Of a DNA stretch of 64,000 nt, positions 1 to 10,165 are shown piece after piece (the first letter of the stretch is position 1; each line of letters starts with the position of its first letter). The translations under genes and the position numbers were made by a program. Where the stretch lies: NCBI GenBank assembly GCA_016165875.1, contig JABBOT010000013.1:12187435-12251434 (forward strand), read 5' to 3'. The notes under the pieces were generated by a model. It did no database searches and was not told the origin of the DNA. It saw only the letters and a list, made by a program, of their open reading frames with translations. The DNA is from Acanthopleura granulata. Lineage: Eukaryota > Mollusca > Polyplacophora > Chitonida > Chitonidae.

Positions 1-411
1 CAAGATGTGTCATTTTGGGCCATCAAAAATTAGGGAATACAGTTTTAGGCGGGTGTTTTTTTGTAAAGTACCACATAAATATTAAGGTCATTTGTTAGTG
101 CTTTTATACCGGAAGACACCAGAACCAGAACGGGTCAAGGGAGGTAACTGCTGCAAGAAGGTCGTATTTCAGAGTAAAAAGTGTGAAGAACAGAAATCTT
201 TCATATCTGGACACACTCCTTTAATTATTTTCGTAACAGTCGAGAATCACGGGTTACCACTGACACTTTCTTTATCATGAATTTATGATCTCTGTGATCA
301 AAACAAGTTTCCATAATAAAGAATACAACTATAGGGATTATGTTATCTGAATGAAATCGGGCAAAAATGAATTTAAAGTTTATGCTCGCTAGCTCTCACC
401 ACTGTGGTCGT

Positions 412-541
412 ACTTAGTTCCAGTCCTTCTCATGCTGGCTTCCTTTCCGTTGGTACATGGGAAGTTCAGCCAGCAACCTGCGGATGGTAGTTGGTTTCCC
501 CCGGGTCCTGCCCGATTTTCCTCCTACCGTTATGCTTGCCG
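412..541 (+). repeat. Family-1 tRNA-derived SINE, fragment
   Basis: Matches the shared body: CTTCTCATGCTGGCTTCC, AGCAACCTGCGGATGGT, TTTCCCCCGGGTCCTGCCCG, CTACCGTTATGCTTGCCG. Head and tail are missing. Confidence 0.7.
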
Positions 542-1527
542 AATGATGAATGATAAATGTTATTATTTCCACCTTTTACGAGAACAGTATCCATGGTATT
601 CAACTTTTACCTTGCACTACTCTGTTTACTATTTGTACGTTAACAATATCATGATTCGGTGTATTTAAAGAAGTTTTAAGGAATGTTGTAGCTGCAGACC
701 TTCAAAGACGTCTTCTTACGTGCCGTTTTAACATAGCAATTGACTAAACTTGTATTATGCCTTAGACTGGAACGTCCTGAGAACAAAGGGTTACATTTTC
801 GACGTAACGGCTTCTGGGTGTGTATTATCTAAAGGTAATAGCAGAAGTTGCATCTAAATGATGAAATATCACTTGTATCAGTGAAGGAAATACAGAAATT
901 GTACCGATGTATGAATGCCAAAACAGTGCTAACTAAAAAAGACTCTAGAACATTTTAATTGTATGACGGCCAACGCCGCTCGTACCTGAAAAACGCCTGC
1001 CTTGAAGTGAAAATAGTGCCAACTGAAGCGAAATAAGACTCATGAGATGGGCAGCTAAAGGTTGAACGAAAAAAAAACCTTTTATTGTATTATTATTATT
1101 TCTTAATTGTTTTGTTATCTTTTGAGAGAGAGTGACATGCGCTTAAATGTTTAAATTCTGTGATGGGCTTTATGAACTATGTAGCTAGTATTTAGGACTC
1201 TGAGGTCACAAGAAGTTTTCCTTAATCTAAACGGCTTTTAATGTCGGAATATCTCTTATTATCCTCAAAAAAAGCTCATGTAAATTTAATGTTCATAAAG
1301 TCCATAAACCAAATTTTAAAATCAGATTATTGGCTTGGTTAAAATGAGCGCAAAAAAAATCTTGAAAATAAATACCAGTAAACAGACTTAATACAGATTT
1401 TCCAATGGCCTTATCCCTGATAATCTCTTCGTTTTCTTTGCATAGTCTCTTCCTTTATCACTGAAGTATCTCCAACTAAATTCTGACATGCAGTCCCATT
1501 GGTCGTCTGTAGCCTTGACAGTTAAGA
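541..1527. other. 3' flank of SAT gene A, no gene seen
   Basis: AT-rich sequence. An AATAAA on the minus strand at about 1085-1080 may be the gene A polyadenylation signal, though it lies about 440 bp past the stop. The first 411 bases of the window are also empty. Confidence 0.4.
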
Positions 1528-4500
1528 TCAGGAACTAGCTAGTTTCCTCAGGTCACTTCCGTCCAAAACGAAGTTTCTCCATGCTTCCGTTTCGGCCAAG
1601 TCTTCAGCGCCCAGATGCTGGTACAAGGCCATGCGCGGGTGGTTTTGAAACGGGCAAGTCAAGAACATGACGGCACAGTTGTTATCTACCCCCACCTGAA
1701 ACGAATAACATTTTGAGACATTTTCAATTTACAATCATCATCATATGGGATATATAATTGGACAACATCGAATGATTCCATTTCCTTTTTGACGAAGGGA
1801 GATATTACATTTGTCTCTGCCAATGTCTTTTCACTGAATTATATTTATATTTTTGTCAGACCGGGTGTTGCCTAACATCGAACACAAGGACTTGTTCGAG
1901 GGTAGACAGGCTTCTTGGTTGGTGGGAAACAAGAAAGGAAACCGGTGCGAATTGACATGTACCTTACAAAGTTTTTTAAAAAGACTCTAAAGCTTATACA
2001 ACAAAACCACGTTCTAATAAATGCATCCTACGATTTGTGTATATACTTGAGTTTTATGGCGTAATAATAGAAAGAATTACTGTCAAGAATATTTCAATTA
2101 TACGACGGTGGCCAGCATTATGGTGGGAGAAAACCCCTCCGCAGCTTGCTGGCAGACCTTCCCATTTATGTACGGTCGGAGTTGATGACAGCCCGAGCAC
2201 AGCCTTCGTCAGTGTTTTAAAAGTGCCACCACATTATACCTAAGCAACTTCACAACATACCATATACCTTCACCCAAATACCCCAACTCTGTCATGTTTC
2301 CTCCCACCATAATGCTGGCCGCCGTCATATAAGTGAAATATTCTTGAGTACAGCGTAAAACACCAATCAAATAAATAAATAAATAAATAAATACACACAT
2401 GAAGATATATTACTAAACCCTGGCAACATTATGGTACACATGATTATACTATATCAACTCCACGGTATTCACGATTATATCAACTTCACAGTGAATCTAT
2501 GACTGCCCAATTTTACTGTGTGGTTGAGTAGATTTCTATTATACCTGGGCAGTTTTCTTCAACAGCTTTTCCTCAATCCCATTTTTGCGAAACGCAGGCG
2601 CCACGCACATATCGTCTATGAAAACAGCCCTGCCTTCGTTCGAGTAGTACGCTAAGTAATACACGATGTGGCCGATCAGTCGCGGGGGCCCTGAAAGCAC
2701 AAGCAGTGTAGACTGTGAAAAGACACTGACACACTGTCGGAGACGCTGAAAACACCAGTGAGTAGATTGTGTCAAGACAATAGCTCTGATTAGACGTAGA
2801 GTGGTATCTTGAAAATAACATCAGGTAATTATATACGTCATTTATTTTGTGTTTTTTCTGTGGTAGTCAGAGATGCTTCTCTTCCAGAACTACGGTCACG
2901 GTCGGGACAAAGCCACATGTTCTTGACAGGTACCTGTCAAAAACCACCACTAGAACAGCAGCCAAACCTCTGGAAGTTGGATTCGAACATGCGACTCCAG
3001 GAGCCATTTTTTCCCGGGAACCCATTGTATTTCTCAATCGGAGAGGGCATTCCAGTATACAGAAACCATAAGACATAGCCTTACATGCATGTTGAACTGA
3101 AACAGGCAGTTTAAGCCTCACTCTTATTGAGAGAGAGCTTTGTGGTCGAGGTAAGCTTACCGGTGCAGCAATGACCCAGAAGCCTCTCACCGATGCGGTC
3201 GCTGTTAGTTCAAGTCCAGCTCACGCTGACTTCGTCCTCAACCGTACGTTGGAAGGCCTGCCAGCAACCTGCGGATGGTCGTGGGTTCCCCCAGGCTATG
3301 CCCAGTTTCCTCCCACCATAGTGGTGGTCTATAAGTTAAATATGGTTGAGTAAAAACCACAATTAAATAAATACATACATTTCTCTTGTTCATGAATGGA
3401 CAGCACCCATGTTAACTTGGCAGGCCTACGTTTAATTCGTGTATTTCACCTGGAGTCAACAAACTGACTTTCTCAGACCCAAAAACTCTCTCTGGTGGAA
3501 CGCGAAAAACCTACGCCAGTTTTTACTAAACACATGTAAAATGGTACGACAACAACTGCTCATTGATTGCTGTCAGGAAGGGCTTGAGAACAGTGGTGAC
3601 ATTGGAAAGATTAACAGGCTCGATGCCATAAAACTCCTCAGCTTTAATCCAAACCACATGTTCATTCCTAGTTCAAACCGAGTTACTTACCTGTGTCTGA
3701 AGAAGATCCATTGGGATCTTCCGCGACAACACTGTAAAACCATCGATCCTTTCCAAACCCGTCCTCTTCCAACACTGAAACATTAATTCATTTATTTGTT
3801 TATTTGACTGGTGTTTACAGCCGCACTCGAGATTTTCCCCTATACATACGACAACGTTTGTACAGGGGACTACGACTCATTGTTAATGAGTGGAGTAATC
3901 CTCAATGCACGGGAATTACTGCCCTCTCGTCACGCGCCTCACAATCCGGCTGACTTAAGGTCGCTGTCGAACCAGGTAGTTCCGAGCTCGAGCCCGCGAT
4001 TTCTTTGGTCAAGTGCCGATCCGCTGTGGCCGGAAGAAAGATTATCCAAACGGACCAGACCGAAACCGCGGTGAACTTTTATGTGGAATAAATGAGAAAC
4101 TTTTCGATATTAACAAAGCTCTTACCTTCTTTAGTCAGTTTGGCTCGATCTCGGTTTCCATCAAACTCTGCCAGATCCTATAGGTCAGGGAATACAAAAC
4201 AGACATTGGATTCCTATTTAGTTGAACAAAGTCCAAGCAGCAGAATATAAATAATGTCAAATATATATATATATATATGCATAAATACATATAATTTCTT
4301 GAAAAGTTTAAATCTCCTGGTATATATTATATTTTAAAACTAATCTCTTGTTTATTTATATTTTCCGTTAGTGGTCGTTTTCAGAAATGACGTGAACGAA
4401 GACCTCACGAACAGTTGCCACACATTGTACAGAAAAAGTGCCCTGTGCCTTCTAATTTAACCGTGATCACATTAAGCACCAACATCATTAAAAGGAAAAG

Positions 4501-6313
4501 GCAGCTGAAAGGCAGTGTATCCATTTTTTTCTCTTCCTCCCAAACAGGATCTACGTTGATCTTCCTCTCAACAGCTGCAATGCGGAAGCCGTAAAATTCC
4601 CTCCTGCCGTTATCAAAGCGGTCCAAAACTATGTAAGAGCTTTGATGACTTTAAAGCACGATTATGCATATATGACTGAATAACATTTGATCTGGTCAAC
4701 CCGGTATATATTTTACAACTTCTAAAGTAGCGACACTCAATGAAGTGTCTTCAACAGATAATGGCGTTAAAACTTACAGACAGGTAGGCCTATATATATC
4801 TATAGAAACAATCTTTGAATAAAGTTCATAACAGGGGCTGTAACCTGTAGAACATGGTCTCATGAAGAATTCATGGAAAATCCAGTTTCTGACTTCTGAT
4901 CAGTTCTTTTTTGTTTTTGTTATAGAAGGCGAAAGTCTGCAGTGTACAGGCCATCGTGCCTATCCTGTGACTGGTTCCTGACTTTCACCCATATAACTTT
5001 CAGCCTATGTACACCCTTGTGTACACCTGTGTTTATAGTGAATACATGTATATCCGCAAAGTAAAATGCATTCAACCTGTAGGTAGTCTGTATATATGGC
5101 ATACTTCAGACCAGTAAAACGTAGCAAGCTGTTGAGTGAGTCCAAGTCTAGCGCCCTCTACAGTTTAGCTGCGCGCTTATATATGTTCATTAGTGGCCTC
5201 TGTGGCCCAGACGGTTAGCGCGATAGCACAGAGAAATGACCGAGGTGCCTCTCAGCAGTGCGGTCCCTGTGACTTCAAGTCCTTCTCATGCTGGTTTCCT
5301 CTCCGTCCCTACGTGGTTAGATCCGTCAGCAACCTGCGGATGGTCGTGGTTTGCCCCTCACCATAATGCTTGCCGCCGTCGCATGAGTGAAATATTCTTA
5401 AGCACGACGTAAACCACTCAATCAAAAAAAATAGATAAACAAATATATATATATGTAAATTATTTTGGCGAAGTGCTGTAGCAAGCGCAGTTTTTTTAAG
5501 CTTACTCCACCCGTAAACCTGAAAGTGATGATATGATAAAATTATGCTTGTGTATGTAATATGTGGTGTTAAACTTCAACCTAATAACAGAAAAGCCAAT
5601 ACCTGTAGACCTACATCTTTCGCGAGAAAAGTAGAAAACCAAGGGAGATAACCCTAATGGAACTAAGAGCCACATTGCGAGTTATAAGGATCAGACTCGC
5701 CTCTGTGCTTACATGCAGGCACAATGATATTTACATACAAGAACGACTCACTATGTCGCCGGTGTACGTGACAATAAGCAAAACGAGCGGCTTGTAGCAT
5801 ACAAACTAGGGTATGTCCACATACAATGAGCAGGCTTATGCGTCTAGCTCTGTCTGTGTCAAGAAGCGGGTTAACATTACTGTTTAAATTCATCACCTAA
5901 GTCAGGCCAACATGGCTTGCCCGAAAACATGCACTCTGTATCGGCTAGAGTGCTGTACGTTCAGGAGGCCTACATGTATGTACACTCAAGCACCGCCTCT
6001 AGTCAGGTGGTCTGGGTAACTATGAAGTATGACGCTTTCCTCTTGACTGATCTCACAACACTGTAAAAATGTTATAAACACATGTCGGTGGACATCGTCG
6101 AACCTCGCTGGAAACCGAAGCGCCTACACTGCACACGCGTACCCGCGTATAAACACGACATGTAATGGGGTCGCTGGGATTGGAACTCGTGACGTGTAAG
6201 CCTATTCTGGATGTCGTGCACACTCGTACCTTTATCAGACGTGCAATTTCAGCGCAGTCGGTCTTTTCGGCCGGTCTGATGACCACTTGTGGAAGTTCGT
6301 CTGTTGAAGACAT
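1528..6313 (-). CDS. Divergent SAT-like GNAT acetyltransferase, gene A (5 exons, 177 aa)
   Basis: Rebuilt from splice sites: exons 6313-6230, 4177-4126, 3774-3691, 2690-2545 and 1695-1528 (stop TGA at 1530-1528), intron phases 0,1,1,0. All introns are GT-AG. The product is a GNAT-fold protein of the spermidine/spermine (diamine) or thialysine N-acetyltransferase family, which uses acetyl-CoA in the cytosol; human SAT1 is about the same size. Exon 1 encodes MSSTDELPQVVIRPAEKTDC, matching the family IRPA..DC start; exon 3 has LEEDGFG, matching LLEDGFG. The Tyr corresponding to SAT1 catalytic Tyr140 is kept (Tyr147). Odd: the acetyl-CoA loop R-x-x-G-x-G reads R108-K-N-G-I-E113, and the C-terminal WN.PSI.FYK block is replaced by FQNHPRMALYQH. 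The reading frame is open throughout, so I infer a functional but diverged paralog; substrate unknown. Confidence 0.85.
2084..2210 (-). repeat. Family-1 SINE fragment in intron 4 of SAT gene A
   Basis: Reverse-oriented: AAGAATATTTCAATTATACG, GGCCAGCATTATGGTGGGAG, GCTTGCTGGCAGACCTTCCC. Confidence 0.7.
2287..2394 (+). repeat. Family-1 SINE 3' part in intron 4 of SAT gene A
   Basis: TTTCCTCCCACCATAATGCT through GTGAAATATTCTTGAGTACA and an AAATAAAT tail. Confidence 0.75.
3138..3378 (+). repeat. Family-1 SINE in intron 3 of SAT gene A
   Basis: Near full length: diverged tRNA-like head (TGTGGTCGAGGTAAGCTTAC), ATGACCCAGAAGCCTCTCAC, B-box-like GTTAGTTCAAGTCCAGC, AGCAACCTGCGGATGGTCGT, ending in AATTAAATAAATAC. 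Confidence 0.75.
3786..4075 (-). repeat. Probable third dispersed repeat in intron 2 of SAT gene A
   Basis: Starts with the (AAAT)n tail complement and TGACTGGTGTTTACAGCC, but the body (CACTCGAGATTTTCCCC, ATACGACAACG) differs from family 1. It seems to share only the 3' tail with the SINEs. Only one copy in this window, so the family is unproven. Confidence 0.35.
5193..5449 (+). repeat. Family-1 SINE in intron 1 of SAT gene A
   Basis: Full length with tRNA-like head GTGGCCCAGACGGTTAGCGC (A-box region), ATGACCGAGGTGCCTCTCAG, AGCAACCTGCGGATGGTCGT, AAATATTCTTAAGCACGACG and an A-rich tail. Confidence 0.8.
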
Positions 6314-6685
6314 TTTTAAGTGCAGCTGTTCTGCAACCCTGTCGAGATTTCCCCACTCAGCTTACGGCCGGCTGTATCAAGTCATCCACCACGTATACAC
6401 GCAACACATTTCAGTCCCGGCTACTTCCACGAACCTCGTGCCTTTCGACGTGCAGCTATGTAGATCAAAATCGTAAATATAGGACGGTAGCGAGCTTTTG
6501 AGTGTGAGTTTAAATAGGTTATCGCGGTGAATGTAGCACATCGCGGGTATAGGCCTACGATGTCTGCCAAACAGTGGATAGAATCTTCACCTGAATGGTG
6601 TTGAACGTAAGGAGCCGTAAAATGACACGATGTAAAAAAAAGAATAATGAACAGGACAAAAGCCCTATGAACACAAGTGGTAATG

Positions 6686-6994
6686 CTGAGCCGTACAAGT
6701 GACATTGTGCAAAAGAATAATATTGGTAATAAAAAATACACAAATACAGTATTTCAGTTTTCACGTGTGTGTTATTTTTTTTTAATAAATCGTGCGCTAG
6801 ACATCTTCACTGAGTCGTGCTCTAGAGATAATTGATCAATAGAAACGTACAACGATATCGTCAGCACGACATAGTAAAGATACCGTGCGCACGACACAAT
6901 AAAGATGTCGGGAGCAAGAGATAATTGTTAAGTCGTGCGAAGATGTGCGCATGACTTCTTAAAAACACAACACACACACACATGTACGGCTCCG
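6686..6994. mobile_element. Second, decayed copy of the CGGAGCCG MITE
   Basis: It shares with 50045-50418 the end GAGCCGTACAAGTGACATTG, the inner TTTCACGTGTGTG block, the AAGTCGTGC internal repeats and the right end CGGCTCCG. A further GGAGCCGTAAAATGACAC end at about 6611 suggests rearrangement or an older insertion. Confidence 0.6.
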
Positions 6995-8099
6995 TGTGAA
7001 CGCCATAGCTATGCGTGGACATTTTCCTATGTAACACGCCAACGGTCAGGTAACCAAGCACAATCCATGTATACAGCCACACAAGCCTGATATTGCAATG
7101 CACTAGCGCACTCAGCAGGACTGTTTGGTACGTTACTATATCGTCAGATCAGTTTAGCCATACACGTACGGCTAACTCCGGGTTAAACCACCCACCTCCT
7201 ATCTGTCTTCACGCTCAGTCACACCTGGAGTGTGTTTCATGAAGTGATTCTGGGCTTTAGCCGAAAATTATTATTCAAATTAAACTGTTAAAAAAAGAAC
7301 GATGCTGACACTCAATCGAAAATTTAAAGATTTTATTTGATCTTGTTCCTGATGTTTTCACCATTTTTTTGACTTAGCTGGTAGTGGTACACTACACGTC
7401 AAATACAAATATTGGGGGACGCCTTGCTTGGTTTTATGGCATTTGGGAAGGTCTGACAGTAACTTGTGGATGGTCGTGCGGTTTCCCCCCCACCATAATT
7501 CTGGTCGCGGTATAAGTGAAATATTCTTGAGTACGGCGTAAAACACCATTTAAATCAAATCAAATCAAATCATATCAATTCAAGAGAGCTCCGTGTATAA
7601 ACGTTTATGCATACCCAATTCAGTGACGTCAGAGCATTGCCCGGAATTCCGCTTTCACATTGGTTGAACGACCACAAATTATATTACTGGTTTACAATGG
7701 CTACCCCTCAGCTAGGGAGGTACAACTTTTGCTTTTTTTCTATCTTTTGAGCCTTGCAGTTTCTTCTGCTTTCGGTTTTGATTTCCAATATAGCTGATCT
7801 GAGAGACTGTTTTTTCCTTAAGGTTCTTGTATAGTATCGCTAGGTCACCTGTGATCCAAATTTTCCAGATTCCTGTGTACCTTCATTTCTCCCATGGTCT
7901 CAGGGTCGACCGTATGGTCTTACATGAATTTCTCTGCAGACGAATTCCCTTTTACCACTACTACATATCACATAACGAGGTTAAATGGATAACAACTTCC
8001 ATTTGTTTTGAAGCGGCGTTTCGGTATAGATATTAATACCGTGTCCAAGTGTAATGCTTGAAAACCGCTTTAGTATCTACACTGAAACCTCGCTTCAAA
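6995..8099. other. Intergenic between SAT gene A and pseudogene B
   Basis: Apart from the SINE fragment at 7447-7575 I see no gene, exon or other repeat. Confidence 0.5.
7447..7575 (+). repeat. Family-1 SINE 3' fragment
   Basis: AGTAACTTGTGGATGGTCGT, CACCATAATTCTGGTCGCGG, TATTCTTGAGTACGGCGTAA, then an AAATC repeat tail. Confidence 0.75.
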
Positions 8100-8294
8100 A
8101 CAAATGCAATGACCCAGTGCCTCTCACCAATGCGTTCGCTGTAAGTCCAACTAATGCTGGCTTCCTCTGCGGCTGTACGTGGGCAGGTCTACCAGCAATC
8201 TGCGGGTGGTCGTGGGCTCCCCAGGGCTCTGCCTGGTTATCTCTCACAATAATGCTCGCCGAAAACCCAATCAAATAAATAAATAAATAAATGT
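8100..8294 (+). repeat. Family-1 SINE, head missing
   Basis: ATGACCCAGTGCCTCTCACC, CCAGCAATCTGCGGGTGGTC, CACAATAATGCTCGCCG, then AATCAAATAAATAAATAAAT. The 3' body between GCC and the tail is deleted. Confidence 0.75.
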
Positions 8295-8465
8295 CTCTCC
8301 AAGACACCATTACATATGTCGCACGCAAAAGACTTCGCCAGTAAATCGTAAATGGTCGATGGTTACTCCAGGCAAGTAAAAACATATGATATTCGTAAAT
8401 GTCTGTCTTACATGTGCTGACACACATGGAATTTAGTGGAGCTCCAACATCCACAATGTAGTCGA

Positions 8466-8645
8466 AACTGCCGGATTTATTTCCATAATTGACCAGATTC
8501 GTTTAGATAATTGACAGAATTTATTTCCGTAAAGGGCCTGATTCATTTCCATTATTAACAGGATCATTTCCGTAAACGACCGGATTCATTTCCATAAACG
8601 ATTTCGATCATTTCCATAAACGACTTCGATCATTTCCATAAGGTA
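8466..8645. repeat. Degenerate tandem array, unit about 25 bp
   Basis: About seven units of the type ATTTCCATAAACGACTTCGATC, the last two nearly identical. It lies 3' of pseudogene B; a short version of the same sequence (CGGATTCATTTTCATAAAG) lies 3' of gene C at 17665-17705, so the array grew after duplication. Confidence 0.7.
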
Positions 8646-9671
8646 ACCTGTCCGTCTGTCCATTGATGTGCCCAGTGATGTCCATATCAGACAATTTCTC
8701 ATTAGTTAGAACTTATTGTTGAAAGAAAACCAAGGGATTGGGAGACAACTTCAGGAAACCACTGCTTCAATACTGCTCACCGGGAAACCATACTTCTAAA
8801 GCCATTGTTTCACATTAAATCCAATGATGACAAAAATGAATGTGTGTTATCATTAAAACACATGGATTCCAATCATTTTGCCGTTTTTCATTAGTCAAAG
8901 GGTCACAAGGTTCACAACCAATCACATTTTTACACGATTTTGATACAGAAGAACATTAATCGCATGTATACTAAATCGCCCCATGCAGGTGCTTCATTAA
9001 GGGCTTTTGTGTATACATACATCTTTATATACACAGAACACCTCATGGTTCTGATTTAAATACAGGTTTTGTAGCCAATTTCCAGGCGGACATCGTGGCC
9101 CGTCAAAGCAGTGCTTTATTTTAACACATGTATATTACTGGGAGATAATTACAGTACGTTTGTAACCCTATATCAGGGGAAGTTTGTGCATTTAGATATC
9201 TGCGTAACAGCAGCGTGTAGAATCACGATAATTCCTTCAGGTGTCAGCTATTGGCTAATTTTTCCAGTTCTGGTCTGTTGAACCGTAATAAGTGCCAGCC
9301 TTCTGCCTCAGTTTTATTCACGCCCCCCCCCCCCCCCGACGTTTGTAGAAAGCGATAGACGGCGCATTCCAGTCAAGCACACTCCAACAGAGTCGGGCAC
9401 AACCCTTGTCCACTCCAGCCTGTAGCCACAAAAAGTCTAGGGTAAACTATATAGTTCCACATAGTTGCCGAGTCCGCGTTGCGCCAGAAATGGCACCACA
9501 TTATTTCTTCAGCCCTATGTATGTATATACATATATATCCACGTTGTGTCCTTGTAACTGGCTGATCTCTATGCAAGGTTATTTATAGTGCTGCCCCAAT
9601 GAAATGCCATGCTGATATTAGATTACTATAACATAGATTAATCTCTCGATTGGCGCTGATCGTATCTGTAA

Positions 9672-10165
9672 GGTTAGAGCAAGGAAAAAATACTGGTCGG
9701 CCCGGTGTTAGTATAATGTGAATGGGTAGGGTGTTATACGTGGTGTCTTCCGCATTATGTTCCAGCACTTCAACGGCGAGGAGGGGGCCTCCGTGGCTCT
9801 CACGGTTAGCGCACTTGCGCAGCGCAATGAAACGAAGCCTCCCACTGATGCGGTCATTGTGAGTTCAAGTCCAGCTCATGCTGGCTTCCTCTCTGGCCTA
9901 ACGTGGGAAGGTCTGCCAGCAACCTGCGGATGGTCGTGGGTTTCCCCCGGGCTCTGCCCGGTTTCCTCCCGCCATAATGATGGCCGCCGTCGTATAAGTG
10001 AAATATTCTTGAGTGCGGCGTAAAACAATCAAATGAAGAAATACATAAATTCGACGGCATGGACTCATCCTGCCACAAAAAGTACATGAACATTCTAAGG
10101 GCTGATCATCGTCATATGACTGAAAAATTGTTGAGTACGACGTTAAACCCAAGCACACATATACA
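9672..10165 (+). repeat. Second SINE-like family (F2), split by an inserted SINE
   Basis: The left part (9672-9782) carries GGTTAGAGCAAGGAA, GTGTTAGTATAATGTG and GGTGTCTTCCGCAT; the right part (10050-10165) carries GGCATGGACTCATCCTG and ends with GTTGAGTACGACGTTAAACC. Between them sits a complete family-1 SINE (9786-10048). The repeated TTCAACGGC / TTCGACGGC on either side looks like the target-site duplication of that insertion. Confidence 0.65.
9786..10048 (+). repeat. Family-1 SINE, full length, nested in an F2 element
   Basis: tRNA-like head CCGTGGCTCTCACGGTTAGC, then GCGCAGCGCAATGA, B-box-like GTGAGTTCAAGTCCAGC, the common body and an AAATGAAGAAATACATAAA tail. About 260 bp; it serves as the best full-length copy. 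Flanked by a near-identical 9-bp repeat (TTCAACGGC/TTCGACGGC). It lies in intron 4 of pseudogene B. Confidence 0.85.
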
